A stretch of DNA of 64,000 bases from Prionace glauca. Its lineage: Eukaryota > Chordata > Chondrichthyes > Carcharhiniformes > Carcharhinidae. The notes below the pieces were generated by a model, which made no database searches, was not told where the DNA came from, and was given only the letters and a program-made list of their open reading frames with translations. The DNA lies in assembly GCA_037974335.1 (NCBI GenBank), contig CM075760.1:21551291-21615290 (forward strand), read 5' to 3'. The position numbers and the translations under genes are program-made. Of the stretch, positions 40,790 to 51,009 are shown one piece after another. Position 1 is the stretch's first letter. Every line of letters starts with the position of its first letter.

Positions 40790-41330
40790 GAAATTTCTGA
40801 TGGTGAATAACAATGTTTGTCTGCGCCACTATAAACCCATTACATTCTGTTGGAGACTGAACGAGATGCGAATAAATGCTCGGTGTCAAAATCGAACTTC
40901 CCCGTCAGTGCACCTTATTTCACAGAAAGTATTTGAGGATGAAATCAGAGAAATGATAACATGTCTTTAACATCGAGGTTCGGATAATGTGCAGCAACAA
41001 ACTGAAACCAAATAAATTCCCTTCCCCGACATAAGCAAGATTAAAGATTGTTTCTGCCCGGTTTCGAACCGGGGACCTTTCGCGTGTGAGGCGAACGTGA
41101 TAACCACTACACTACAGAAACAACTGGAAAACTCATGCAGCAAATCGGCCTGTCTGCAATGTTCAACTAGGCTGTGTTCCTGCAGGTTCCGATGGTTCGA
41201 CTGAAAGCCCATGTCACTGAATTCAGGAAGATAACCGTTACTTTCAATCTGATTGTACATCTTATCCCGAACAGCAAAATTTAAAAGGTTCGTCTCGCAA
41301 ATATCTAAGGGAGCAATGATTTCTACCCAA
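40790..41330 (-). repeat. Val-tRNA duplicon, copy 1
   Basis: Paralogous to 62050-62450 (Val pseudogene) and, for its left part (40790-41015), to 47485-47810, where the end is present twice. Shared blocks: 'tttctga.ttga.gaaagcatttga.gctga', 'taacatcgaggttcggataatgt', 'tgtctgcaatgttcaact' and 'gcaggttc.atggt'. Confidence 0.7.
41049..41121 (-). tRNA. tRNA-Val (CAC)
   Basis: A 73-nt gene. The acceptor GTTTCTG pairs with CAGAAAC, discriminator A. The D arm is TAGTGTAGTGGTTATCAC and the anticodon loop CTCACAC carries CAC (CGC stem). The T arm CCCCGGTTCGAAACCGGGC is perfect. No departure from a functional vertebrate tRNA-Val is visible. Its T-run downstream is short (TTTAAT). Confidence 0.95.
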
Positions 41331-41339
41331 TCATTGATG

Positions 41340-41690
41340 CATCATTTTTATCTCTCTTCGAATAATCTCAGCATTTGCATCATCAACGCTTTGTAACCTG
41401 TCGCTCCCTTTTTTCTTTGTTCTTTAAATGTGACATTTCCAATTCAAATGCTAAAGAGGAAATCTCCCTGATGCTGATTCCGACAGAACTAGTGCAGACC
41501 GGGAAATAACACAGGATTGTTGTACAGCAATAAATCTATATTCCCTGACCGGGAATCGAACCCGGGCCGCGGCGGTGAAAGCGCCGAATCCTCACCACTA
41601 GACTACCAGGGAAGCTGGCTAATTTTAAAATATTAATTTATCCATGCGCCACCTGCCTTTTGTTTTATTTCTACACAGGGAACACAATCT
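41340..41690 (-). repeat. Glu-tRNA duplicon, copy 1
   Basis: Direct partner of 52850-53180. Shared blocks: 'tttctttgttctttaaatgtgac', 'acaggattgttgtacagcaataaatcta' and, past the tRNA, 'ttaaaatattaatttatc'. A piece of the right flank ('tttatccatgagccacctgccttttgt') also occurs at 36908-36940, next to the CR1 fragment. Confidence 0.75.
41541..41612 (-). tRNA. tRNA-Glu (TTC)
   Basis: A 72-nt gene. The acceptor TCCCTGG pairs with TCAGGGA, discriminator A. The D arm is TAGTCTAGTGGTGAGGAT, the anticodon loop TTTCACC region carries TTC, and the T arm CCCGGGTTCGATTCCCGG is perfect. Probably functional. It is the good copy of the Glu block whose partner at 53023-53094 has CTC. Confidence 0.93.
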
Positions 41691-41934
41691 CAGGATAAGG
41701 CGCTGATGATTCAGGACTGAGATGAGGAGAAATTGCTTCACTCAAAGGCAGGTGAATCTTGGGAATTCTCTACTCCAGAGGGTTCTGATGTTCCATCACT
41801 GAACACATTTCAGTTTGGGTTAGACAGATTTATGATCTATCCAGGAATGAATGGAAACAGGAATATGGAATTGGAACAAATGCTCAGCCACAAGTTCATT
41901 TTTCAATTGTATTTGTTTAAAGTTATAATTACAC

Positions 41935-42020
41935 ATATATATTATATATATATGATATATATATATGTAATGGTGTACAGATATATATATATGTGTGTAT
42001 ATGTATATATAATGTTATAT
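41935..42020. repeat. AT-rich microsatellite
   Basis: Interrupted (TA)n with 'atatatatatgtaatgg' and 'gtgtgtatatgtatat' variants, between the CR1-like and Asn parts of an Asn half-duplicon. Confidence 0.85.
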
Positions 42021-42182
42021 GTAATATGTTTGAAGTCAATCGTCATTAAATAAGGTTGGTAATACCAGATAACAGTACAGCCGGAAACAATTGACAGCTA
42101 ATTTTTATTGGCACCCACGGACCCATTGCCAACAGGCAACTGTTTAACCGTGAATGCTGATGGTGAGGAAATAGTAAAATTC

Positions 42183-42257
42183 CGTCTCTGGGTGGTCTCG
42201 AACCACCAACCTTTACGGTTAACAGCCAAACGCGCTGACCAATTGCGCCACAGAGAC
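42183..42257 (-). tRNA. tRNA-Asn (GTT), one extra base
   Basis: 75 nt. The acceptor GTCTCTG pairs with CAGAGAC, discriminator G; the anticodon loop CTGTTAA carries GTT. Compared with the 74-nt copy at 44022-44095, an extra T follows the anticodon stem (CCGTAAAGG versus CCGAAAGG) and the stem has TTTGG instead of TTCGG. The stem can still close with a bulge or a wobble pair. It may be functional, or in early decay. Confidence 0.75.
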
Positions 42258-43285
42258 AGCAACTAAATATACTCCCAACCAGTTTGGGACCAATTATCAC
42301 GCAATCTGAAGTTTAATTTTATTATTCATGCACTGGGGTTTGCTTCTATCAGGGCTACAATTAACCCTGTCTCATTTATGACTGTTCATGGCAGTGTTCA
42401 CTACAATCACACATTTGGTGCAGTCTTGTACAGTAATGCACTAGGCCATGTTTCTTTATATACTGCGTTTGACTCATTTGAATCATTATTGCAATAGACT
42501 TTGCAACTGTTTACAGTACATTACATGCCGCTTCATTTATTAATACATGTAGACATGCCATGATAAATGCTACAAGTCATCGTCTCTGGACTATTATTAC
42601 TTAGTCAAGAGTTCACTTACGTTACATTAGGCTCCATCTCAGATATTATTGTGCTAGGCTCTATGTCATGCACTACTGAACACACCCGTGTATCACTAAT
42701 AAAGCAGACACTTTCTCACTAATTGTTTTTCTATCAAATGTGTCCAATAGATGGAATCGAACAAAGAGCGAGTGAGAAGAATAGATGGATATTAACTAAA
42801 AAGTTCATGAAGTGGATGAAATTGTGTTATAGATCAGAGTGAGTTAGGGCTCGAATTGTGCTAAAGTCAAAAATTATAAGAAGGAACTATATTTACATAT
42901 ACACATAACATATTATAGAGGCAGGGTTCGGCTGGATTTCTGAACGGACTAAGGAAAAAAATGAGCGCCGAGGAATGGAAAATCCAGCGAAAAATAGACA
43001 TGTGTCCAATTATAATGAAATATTATTTGATAATGTCTGGACGATAAAATAGACAAATCTTTAAATCACTAAAATGTAAGGTTATTCAATAATTAGCTGG
43101 TAATCGACATGTTCACTAGCCGGAAGGTAAATATGAATGCAAGTATTAAATTCACTATCCTTCGGCCAGATTTCCCTGTGAATGTTACTGACAGAGATAT
43201 TAATGCCATTGCTTTACTGATTGTTCCCTTTCCATGGAAACAGGGAAATAAATTTTCCTCAAATATCTCCTCAAACCTGCTGCAC
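42258..43285. other. Intergenic stretch, no gene seen
   Basis: AT-rich DNA with only short, motif-free open frames. No tRNA, SINE or LINE is recognisable. Confidence 0.4.
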
Positions 43286-43560
43286 TAACCTTGTGATTAA
43301 AATGATACAACACCACCATCTGCTGGCGGAAAACAGCGACTGCAGGCTCTGATGCTTGTGAGTCTGCGAACCGGTTGCTGAAATATGAATATTGAACGAT
43401 ATTGTCCGAGATTGGAGTTTATAGAAGGAGCTCGGCTGGCGTATTCGCCCTTTTTATAACCAGGCACCGCAGATAAATCGTGTTCTTCATTTCCCATTGG
43501 GAGATCATGTCTGGAAATTGAAGTTGGGATTATGTGAGACTTCAAATTGTACATTCGATG
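43285..43560. repeat. Duplicated block, partner of 57055-57310
   Basis: Shared landmarks in direct orientation: 'caccatctgctggcg', 'tcgatattg..cga.attgtc.gagattg', 'aggagctcggctggcg', and 'cccattgggagat' versus 'cccgtgggagat'. No coding frame is shared. The block 'accatctgctggcg' also has a CTCF-like look, but one motif is weak evidence. Confidence 0.55.
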
Positions 43561-43689
43561 CAGTTATCAGACGTAAATCAAATTCAGAATCTTTCTGGGT
43601 AAACATTGCTGCCCTCTGCAATTCGTTTGTCAGACATTTTCACGGTTTAGTCTGAAAAAAGGCACAAAGAATCAGACATTTACAGGGAT

Positions 43690-43726
43690 AGACACACACA
43701 CACACACACACACACATACACACACA

Positions 43727-43758
<32 letters not shown>
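43690..43758. repeat. CA microsatellite
   Basis: (CA)n with two short interruptions, about 69 bp. Confidence 0.95.
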
Positions 43759-43761
<3 letters not shown>

Positions 43762-44021
43762 ATTGGAGCCTACAGAGATACAGGGGGACATACACAGATT
43801 CAGGGACACATGTAGATGCAGGGGCACACTAGATTCAGACGCAGACATATAGAGATCCCGGTAACTCGAAAGATACACGGGCACACACAGTATCAGAGGT
43901 ATATACAATGTCTCAGCTTGTACACTGCCAAACTCTCACTCGTAGTTCCAGACTTTTCAATGAGTTGATGCAGGCAATTGTTTGCCCGTGAATGCTGATA
44001 GTGAGAAAAATAGCAAAAATC

Positions 44022-44038
44022 CGTCCCTGGGTGGTCTC

Positions 44039-44074
<36 letters not shown>

Positions 44075-44095
44075 GACCCATTGCGCCACAGAGAC
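44022..44095 (-). tRNA. tRNA-Asn (GTT)
   Basis: 74 nt. The acceptor GTCTCTG pairs with CAGGGAC (wobble pairs), discriminator G. The D arm is TGGCGCAATGGGTCAGCGCG, the anticodon stem TTCGG/CCGAA encloses CTGTTAA (GTT), and the T arm GGTGGTTCGAGACCACC is perfect. A TTTTT run follows on the transcribed side. It is the best Asn copy of three. Its downstream flank (44096-44500) matches 31555-31962 inverted. Confidence 0.93.
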
Positions 44096-44525
44096 TGAGA
44101 CAACAGCAGTTAAATATATTCTAAACTAGTGTGTCAATGACCACAATTCTATTTCTGAAAACCTGTTCCAGAACTGCAGCATGACCGCACTGTTTACAAT
44201 TCTATACAAGCCTCTTTAGTTCCGTTGATCCTGCAGCACTGCTGTAGTGTGTTTCTCCTATGAACGGGCAGGTAAAATGAATCCATGTTTCTTATCACAG
44301 GCAGGAATTCAACGGGAGGGAAGGGAACTGACTACCCGTAGCCCAAACATCCAACACTTGCCACTCAATCATCAACAACACCATTCACAACTGCACCTCC
44401 TTCCGAATAATGCGATCTATTTCCCTCAGGATTTCGTTCCAAGACTTAATATTTCCCTTGATTTCCCTCAATTTTGACAGGAGATTCGCTTCAATATACA
44501 GAGTGAACGGAGAAAGAAGAAGCTT

Positions 44526-44596
44526 TGCATTGGCCCGGAATCGAACCCGGGTCTCCCGCGTGGGAAGCGAGAATTCTACCACTGAACCACCAATGC
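44526..44596 (-). tRNA. tRNA-Gly (CCC)
   Basis: 71 nt. The acceptor GCATTGG pairs with CCAATGC, discriminator A. The anticodon loop TTCCCAC carries CCC, and the T arm CCGGGTTCGATTCCGGG is paired. Perfect boxes; probably functional. It is related to the Gly-GCC copy at 30594 and, unlike it, has a fully paired acceptor stem. Confidence 0.93.
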
Positions 44597-44599
44597 TGC

Positions 44600-45195
44600 T
44601 CTTACTGGCGCTACCCCCACATGCTCTCTCTTCCTTCACATTCAACAGCATTGTAATTTCCTTACTTTGTCCTTTCGTTCCCCAAATGCCCACAAATGCT
44701 CTCACTCAAATCTCACACGCAACATCGCACAAGCCTTTCATGCTATTCAACACCTTCCTTTCATTCACAACCGCATCTCAAACTTTCACCCTTCCTCCAA
44801 AACACAAGAACTCTGCAACAATCCCCCTCTCACACAGCCTCATTCTCCCAAATCTGCCTCTGCTTTCACCATATCAGTCTAAACACGCTTAAAACGCATT
44901 CAAATCATTTTCACACTGTCTCTTCCACTCACCTCATATCACTACAATACGTATCATGCCATTCTGCAAAAGCTTTAAGTTGCTACATTTCTTCAAAGCT
45001 GGTACCCAGTGCGACACCAGGACAAACTTCCACTTTCTACATTTGATAACACCTATATAGGGTTACAAGTTAGGTCGGAATTAGTTAAAAAAAAATAGGG
45101 CTTAGGAGAGATAGGAGGAGGCATGAGAAGTCCTTGGCAAGTCGCATAAAGGAAAACCCCAAAGCTTTTTACTCTTACGCTAAAAAAATGCATTA
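44600..45195. other. Intergenic stretch, C/T-rich, with a LINE scrap
   Basis: 44640-45045 is strongly pyrimidine-rich on the plus strand, with no G-runs, and has long open frames due to composition. Around 45085-45180, 'agggcttaggagagataggagg' and 'tcgcataaaggaaaaccccaaagctttttac' resemble the CR1 'KENPKAFYRY' block (as at 9220-9250), decayed. Confidence 0.45.
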
Positions 45196-45197
45196 AA

Positions 45198-45264
45198 TCT
45201 TCATTTCTCGAGGCCAGTCTGCGACATCTGAAAGCGCTGAATCCTAACCACGAGACCCCCAGGA
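45198..45264 (-). pseudogene. tRNA-Glu (TTC) pseudogene
   Basis: The 5' half (TCCTGGGGGTCTCGTGGTTAG, GGATTCAGCGCTTTCA) follows tRNA-Glu including the TTC anticodon. The 3' half has lost the T arm ('ctcgagaaatg') and cannot pair with the acceptor. Its flanks are not clearly part of the two Glu duplicons. Confidence 0.75.
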
Positions 45265-45534
45265 TCCCATCTGCCTGATTCTCCCAGATACTGGTTACAG
45301 GAATGTGCACAGCGCCAATTGTCCGCACTCACACACTCCTTCCTGTCTTAAGATTTGAAATTGTTTATATTTTCACTTTGGCTTCCAGTGTGATGAAAGC
45401 AGAGCTGTGATAAGCTGATGTTGTTCAGTGGATTTACTGCAGTAAGGTTTATGTCAGTTCGATGCAAACATTGGTGTTTGAATGTGGTCAGTTACAGTGA
45501 AATTTAATGCAGTAGAAAGTAGCCTACTCGCTTT

Positions 45535-45835
45535 TACAGGAGGAACCAGCAAGGGAAATATAAATGTGAATAATTGTGCAAAGGGACTGATATTTCTCCC
45601 TGCTGTTCAAATTGGCACAAGTATTGATCCACGATTTTCAGGCTGTGCGCATGTGTTGGGTTCTGTGGTGTAATGGTGAGCACTCTGGACTCTGAATCCA
45701 GTGATCCGAGTTCAAATCTCGGCAGAACCTTGTTTTAATTTGCAAATACAGATGATGGATTGGCTGAAGGGCGTTTCATTTAAGTTTATCACCAAGTCCT
45801 ATTCGAGAGGAGAATCAGCCAGCCCGTTCAGCTGC
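45535..45835 (+). repeat. Gln-tRNA duplicon, copy 2
   Basis: Partner of 32570-32885; carries the intact Gln tRNA. Its right end runs into a fragment of the 13505-type repeat ('caattcaagggcgattagggatg', 45845-45870). Confidence 0.7.
45659..45730 (+). tRNA. tRNA-Gln (CTG)
   Basis: 72 nt. The acceptor GGTTCTG pairs perfectly with CAGAACC, discriminator T. The anticodon stem CTGGA/TCCAG encloses CTCTGAA (CTG), and the T arm CCGAGTTCAAATCTCGG is perfect. TTTT follows at 45732. The acceptor base pair differs from the common vertebrate GGTTCCA/TGGAACC by a compensated change. Probably functional. Confidence 0.95.
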
Positions 45836-45899
45836 TGTTACTCAATTCAAGGGCGATTAGGGATGATAGGAAATGAATGAAGACAATCTCAATAATGGA

Positions 45900-46140
45900 C
45901 CGTTTCCTCACAAGTGTACACAAACATTTTGACAATGTTTCTGCCTGAAACTTTCGAAACGTCGAGCTAATATGTAACAACTATCCCACTTTCCCATGTG
46001 GGCCAGTGATGCAATAGATAACGCCTCTGACTACGGATCAGGAGGTTCCTGGTTAGCTCGGTGCAAATTTTTAAAAGGTGTTCACAAATTCCTTATTACT
46101 TTCGATGAAAAAGATATTTAATAGCTTTATACTTATTCAG
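45900..46140 (+). repeat. Arg-tRNA duplicon, inverted partner of 33590-33900
   Basis: The reverse complement of 'aaacattttgacaatgtttc..cctgaaactttcgaa' corresponds to 'gaagcttcaaaattagcggaaacatggtcaaaac' near 33845-33880. The tRNA sits at the equivalent place. Divergence is high. Confidence 0.55.
46000..46065 (+). pseudogene. tRNA-Arg (ACG) pseudogene
   Basis: GGGCCAGTGATGCAATAGATAACG and the anticodon arm TCTGACTACGGATCAGG (ACG) are clear. The T arm reads 'cctggttagctcggtgc' and the 3' acceptor is lost. Non-functional. Confidence 0.8.
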
Positions 46141-46390
46141 ACAAATGCTGGCGAGCATATTTTCAGCTTCTCTGGAGAAAGTAATCCTAGGATATTGCTA
46201 AAGAACAGCAACCGACTATTTTAAGTTATTTTTTTCGAAAAAAATCATTTAATAAGATTAGGATGTTAAATAAATGCTAACCTCATACATTCTGGACAAA
46301 ATTCAACATGTATTTGAGAATTTACACTATTTTGTGAAATTTTTCATAAAATTCAGCATTTCTGATTTTGAAGAAAGCATTTCAAGCTGA

Positions 46391-47482
46391 ACATAAGAAC
46401 ATAAGAAATAGGAGCAGGAGTAGGCCATCGAGCCCTTCGAGCCTGCCCCGCCATTCAATAAGATCATGGCTGATCTGTCGTGGCTCAGTTCCACCTTCCC
46501 GCCCTCTCCCCATAACCCTTAATCCCTTCTCTTATCAAAAACCTATCAACCCGCTTCTTAAAAATATTTAGCGAGGCAGCCTCCACCACTTCAACGGGCA
46601 GAGAATTCCAGAGATGCACCACCCTTTGAGTGAAGAAGTTCCTCCTCAACTCTGTTCTAAACCGCCCCCCCCCTTTATCTTGAGACTGTGCCCCCTAGTC
46701 CTACTGTCTTTTTTGAGCGGGAAGAGTCTCTCCACCTGTATCCTATCCATCCCATTCATCATCTTATACGTCTCAATGAGATCTCCCCTCATTCTTCTAA
46801 ACTCTAACGAGTACAAGCCTAGCTTATTCAGCCTCTCCTCATAGCTCAATCCCCTCAACTCCGGTATCAGCCGAGTAAACCTCCTCTGCACTCCCTCCAG
46901 GGCCAAAATATCCTTGCGCAGGTGCGGCGCCCAAAACTGCACACAGTACTCCAGCTGCGGCCTCACCAATGCCCTATACAGCTGTAGCAAGACCTCCCTA
47001 CTTTTATATTCAATCCTCCTCGCTATGAAGGCCAGCATCCCATTCGCCTTCCTGACCACCTGCTGCACCTGCAAGCTGGGTTTTTGCGACTCATGCACAA
47101 GGACCCCGAGGTCCCTCTGCACCGTCGCCTGCTGCAGTTTTTCGCCACGTAAGTAATAGTCCTTCCTACCATTCCTCCTACCAAAGTGGACCACCTCACA
47201 CTTGCCAACACTAAATTCCATTTGCCATTTCCTGGCCCATTCGCCCAGCCTATCTAGATCCTTCTGCAGACTCTCCACCCCCTCCGCACAAATTTGCCTT
47301 TTCCCCAATCTTGGTGTCATCAGCAAATTTCGACACTCTGCACTCGGTTCCCTCCTCCAGATCATCTATATAAATGGTAAATAGCTGAGGCCCCAGCACC
47401 GACCCCTGGGGCACCCCAGTAGTCACCAACCGCCAATCCGAATAGCACCCATTGACCCCCACTCTCTGCCTCCTATTTGATA
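46391..47482 (-). mobile_element. CR1 lineage B, 5'-truncated, inserted in a Val-type duplicon
   Basis: The minus strand runs from [11 protein letters not shown] through [56 protein letters not shown] and RFTRLIPELRGLSYEER to the 3' UTR with TTCTTATG repeats at 46391. Frameshifts occur near 47300 and 46670, and the end of ORF2 is shifted. Left flank 'catttcaagctga' and right flank 'aggtcagagcaaag' join up in the paralogous, uninterrupted sequence at 47735-47755 ('catttgaggctgaggccagagcgaag'). Confidence 0.85.
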
Positions 47483-47484
47483 AG

Positions 47485-47810
47485 GTCAGAGCAAAGATAA
47501 TATCACTGTAATATCGAGATTCTGATAATATTCAGCACCAAACCGAAATCATACAGACTTCCCTCACCCTAGCACGTTTCAGATGGTGATTAACTATGTT
47601 AGTCTGCACCTAAACCTATTAAATTGTCTTGTAGACTGGATGACTTGCTGATATGTGCAGGTGTCAAAATAGGGAAGTTTCTTTCCTGGCAATGCATCAA
47701 ACAATTTATCATTTCTGATTTGACACAAAGCATTTGAGGCTGAGGCCAGAGCGAAGATACTATGGGTGTAACATCGAGATTCAGATAATGTTCAGGAACA
47801 AAATGCCCCG
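47485..47810. repeat. Val-duplicon left part, with its end present twice
   Basis: 'gagcaaagataatatcactgtaatatcgagattctgataat' (47489 onward) is repeated as 'gagcgaagatactatgggtgtaacatcgagattcagataat' (47750 onward); both match 40950-41000. Between them, 'gttagtctgcacctaaacc' to 'catttctgatttgacac' matches 40815-40930. Confidence 0.6.
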
Positions 47811-48029
47811 GCCGATGAAGGCATGCTTTAAGGTGCGAGGGGCAAGGTTTAAAGGAGATGGACATGGCAGATTTTTGCACAGAGAGTAGTGGGCTCCTGG
47901 AACTCCAAACTGTACACACTATTCCAAATGTGGTCGCAACAATACCCTGAATTACTGTAGCAAAACATCAAACACTTCAAAGCTTAACTCCGTGCTCAAT
48001 GCTGGAAGGAGATTGTGACAGTGGATAAT

Positions 48030-48530
48030 TCTCACTGTGCGCATTCCTGTCTGAACTGAGTAACAAACAGAAATCATCTCACTTCAGAAACACAATGAGC
48101 TGCACACAGTAACATGCTGTAAAGGACCGACATCATTTAAACTGTCCTTAAGCTCGTCTCTTCCCAATTTCCTGCCAGAAATGACAAGAGAACCTCCAGT
48201 TGAATTTGCTCAGTGTCTGCACTCCAGGACTCGAGGCAAAATTATGTTTTATATGTTCATCCAGGCAATATCTCACATTTGTTTTCAGAGTTTGGATGAG
48301 AGCAATAAATCTTCAATTTCAGACCTGAAATCTAAACAGCAGCGAAAAATACAAACTCTAATCACCAGCTTACCCAACAGCATGTTTTAGAATTTACTTT
48401 ATCCGCGCTGTATTTGTTACTTTAGTTTTCACACCAGGCCACTTTCACAGAAATAGCTTTCTCCTGCAAAATGACAGATTCTTATTCAACCATGGTGTGT
48501 TCAGCCAATGACAACATTCCATGAATAAAA
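48030..48530 (-). repeat. Leu-tRNA duplicon, inverted copy without the tRNA
   Basis: The reverse complement of 50225-50700: 'aacagaaatcatctcacttcagaaacacaatgagctgc', 'catttaaactgtccttaagctcgtctcttccc', 'ctccagttgaatttgctcag.gtctgcac' and 'catgttttagaatttactttatcc'. The tRNA-Leu part is absent. Confidence 0.75.
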
Positions 48531-48589
48531 ACTCCAATATTAATGCCCCAACATCAGGAGCATCTGCTTCATTGTTGTGTCTTTATTTT

Positions 48590-49025
48590 ACAGATCAAGT
48601 GATGGGTTAATTTTTTTGACTCTGGGCTGATTATCAAGATCTCTCTGTGACTCAAATGCAATATCTGCTCTCGGTTATTCTATTCTCTCATTTTATCATT
48701 CTGAATCTGTAACTGAGACAATCGTAGACGTTATATCAGTTTCCAGTGTGAAAAATACGAGACTTTTTTTTGTTACAATGCAACTGTCGTTAATAGTTTT
48801 CCTGTAGTTTAAATTTCATGTATACATAAGAAACTTTTCTCATTCCTTATTCAGATCTGTTAATTCATCTTTCTATTAAGGTCTGTATTCTCTTTGTGGT
48901 GTATGTAACAGATGTACAAATATTGACGTATTCCCTGTGCATTTGTTCTGTTCTCAATGTGAAGCTCGATCGTTATGTTCACTTTTCTAACTTAAAAAAA
49001 ATTGTCTGAATTTTTAAATAAATTT
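48590..49025 (+). repeat. Inverted, decayed copy of the 39540-40030 block
   Basis: 'ttttacagatcaagtgatggg', 'aagatctctctgtgactcaaa', 'cattctgaatctgtaactgagacaatcg', 'cctgtagtttaaatttcatg' and 'gaagctcgatcg.tatgt' align with the minus strand of 39540-40030. The candidate coding block has a stop and no AATAAA at the first site, so any exon here is dead. Confidence 0.7.
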
Positions 49026-49249
49026 TAATTAAAAAAATAACTGCCTCTGCCTTGGCTTAATTCCGCTCTCAAAAACCCATCCACTGTGCTCCATTTTCCC
49101 TATTATAGGGCTGCCCCCTTTCCCAGACAGGCATGTTCCCGCTGTCATGTGTGGAATGTGGTTGAACGAAAGGCTGTTCAGTGAAAGAGCCACTGCGCCA
49201 CCCAGTGACCCATCTATGTAAAGACACCTTCATCCCTGCCTTTTTCGGA

Positions 49250-49860
49250 TAATTGTCATGATGTGGGTTTGCCGGCGTTGGACTGGCGTAAACACAGTAA
49301 AAAGTCTGACAACACCAGGTTTTAGTCCAACCGATTTATTTGATAATATACTCACAAGTTTTCGAGGGGACTGCCTCTTCGTCAGGTGAATGGAGAGTTC
49401 TGGCTTCGGACAGAGCATATAAAGCACAGACAGTTTAGAGATTACTGATTAGAATGCGAATCTTTACACCTAACCTGCTGTTCAAGTCCTAAAGTGGCCG
49501 ACAATGTGTGTGGAAGGAGCACTGATCACAGGTTAAAGAGATGTGTATTGTCTCCAGACAGCACAGTGAGTGAGGTTTTGCAAACCCAAGCAAGTCACGG
49601 GGGTTACAGATAGTGCGACATGAACCCAAGATCCCTGTTGAGACCGTCCTCATGTGTGCGGAACTTGGCTATCAGTCTCTGCTCAGCGACTCTGCGCTGT
49701 CGTGCGTCGTGAAGGCCGCCTTGGAGAATGCTTACCCGAAGGTCAGAGGGCTGAATGCCCGTGACCACTGAAGCGTTCGCCAACAGGAAGGGAACAGTCT
49801 TGCCTGGTGATTGTCGAGCGATGTTCACTGGTCGTCCAGTGGTTTGTGTTCAGCACTTCC
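49250..49860 (-). mobile_element. Retroelement C-terminal remnant, possibly Penelope-like
   Basis: Plus strand starts 'atgatgtgggtttgccggcgttggactgg', then 'acaccaggttttagtccaaccgatttattt', then 'ctcttcgtcaggtgaatgg'. The minus-strand frame at 49828-49604 reads RQSPGKTVPFLLANASVVTG, LHDARQRRVAEQRLIAKFRT and HEDGLNRDLGFMSHY. This resembles the GIY-YIG-type C-terminus of some Penelope-like elements. It is a very common shark repeat as I recall it; the clade is uncertain. The opposite-sense end piece at 51010-51206 belongs to the same family. Confidence 0.5.
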
Positions 49861-50220
49861 CCAGTGATACGTAGTTATAATTCCCGCCGAGGAAAATAAG
49901 ATTATTTGATCTCAGCAAACCATTAATAATGATCTGATTTACTCTCCGATCGAAAGCAGATCTATTAGAATCAGCCGAGTGAGATTTGCAAGATTCCATC
50001 AGAGCTGAAAATTTCACATGTGGAACAGTTCAAGAACAAACACAGAAAGAGAAGAACAGTTGAGATGTCCTTAACGATTGAGATGTTGCAATGGAAAATC
50101 TGTGTGCTAATGAGTCAGATTTCACCCTGTATATTGACACTGAATAATGAAACTGTTCCCTCATCTGCATTGAAAAACATTTAGAAATACTTCTGTTCAG
50201 TTTCGAACTGTCGGAGTGTT
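49861..50220. other. Intergenic stretch, no gene seen
   Basis: No recognisable motif, repeat or RNA gene between the retroelement remnant and the Leu duplicon. Confidence 0.4.
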
Positions 50221-50369
50221 CATGGAATGTTTTCATTGACTGAACACATCATGGTTGAATCGGAAACTGCCATTTTGCGGGAGAAATCTGTTTGTGATGA
50301 AAGTGGTCTGGTGTGAAAATTAAAGTAACAAAAGCAGCGTGGATAAAGTAAATTCTAAAACACGCTGTA

Positions 50370-50431
50370 AGCTGCTGGCCTGGTGGTTAGAGTTTGACTC
50401 TTTCCCTGCTGTTCGGATTACTGATCTGAAA
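50370..50431 (+). pseudogene. Fossil tRNA-Glu, second copy
   Basis: 'ctgctggcctggtggttagagttt' and 'ctttccctgctg' align with 37643-37704 and with tRNA-Glu. It is more decayed than the first copy. Recognised only through comparison. Confidence 0.45.
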
Positions 50432-50817
50432 TTGAAAATTTATTGCTCCCATCGAAGCCCTGAAAACACATGTGGGTTGTTACATGGATGAACATATAAA
50501 ATATAATCGCGCCTCGTGTCCTGAAGTGCAGACTCTGAGCAAATCCAACAGGAGGTTCTCTTGTCATTTCTGCAGAAATTGGGAAGAGACGAGCTGAAGG
50601 ACAGTTTAAATGATGCCGGCCCTTCACTGCATGTTACTGTGTGCAGCTCATTGTGTTTCTGAGGTGAGATGATTTCTGTTTGTTCCTCAGTTCAGACTTA
50701 CCTGAATCAGTGAAGGAGCAGGCTCAATCCTCCTGATGGCCGTTCCAAGTTCCATTGCTTTTAATGAATTTCAGTAACATTATCATCAAATAACATTATT
50801 GTGACAGCGTTTCACGT

Positions 50818-50899
50818 GGTAGCGTGGCCGAGCGGTCTAAGGCGCTGGATTAAGGCTCCAGTCTCTTCGGAGGCGTGGGTTCGAATCCCACCGCTGCCA
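50818..50899 (+). tRNA. tRNA-Leu (AAG)
   Basis: An 82-nt class II tRNA. The acceptor GGTAGCG pairs with CGCTGCC, discriminator A. The D arm is TGGCCGAGCGGTCTAAGGCG, the anticodon loop ATTAAGG carries AAG, the variable arm is TCTCTTCGGAGG, and the T arm is GTGGGTTCGAATCCCAC. No defects. TTTT follows at about 50914. Decodes CUU/CUC after A34 editing to inosine. Confidence 0.97.
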
Positions 50900-51009
50900 A
50901 AATGGATTTGAGTTTTGGTCTCACAGCTCAGATTGAATGCAGGAATGTGTCCTGTGTCGTTTTCGTCAAGAACAACGAACAGAAACATTACCAACTGAAC
51001 AATTTGCTG

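Larger units (their letters stand above)
50225..50970 (+). repeat. Leu-tRNA duplicon, copy 4 (complete)
   Basis: Full-length partner of 37500-38250. Contains the Glu fossil (50370-50431) and the intact Leu-AAG tRNA (50818-50899). The flank after the tRNA ('aaaatggattt.agttttggtc', 'gattgaatgcaggaatgtg') is shared with copies 1 and 2. Confidence 0.8.

Noticed and set aside
44410-45046. Open plus-strand frames of about 120-160 codons
   Set aside because: The region is pyrimidine-rich with few stops in several frames; there is no recognisable domain, and the start lies within duplicon sequence shared with 31555-31962 where the frame is not kept.
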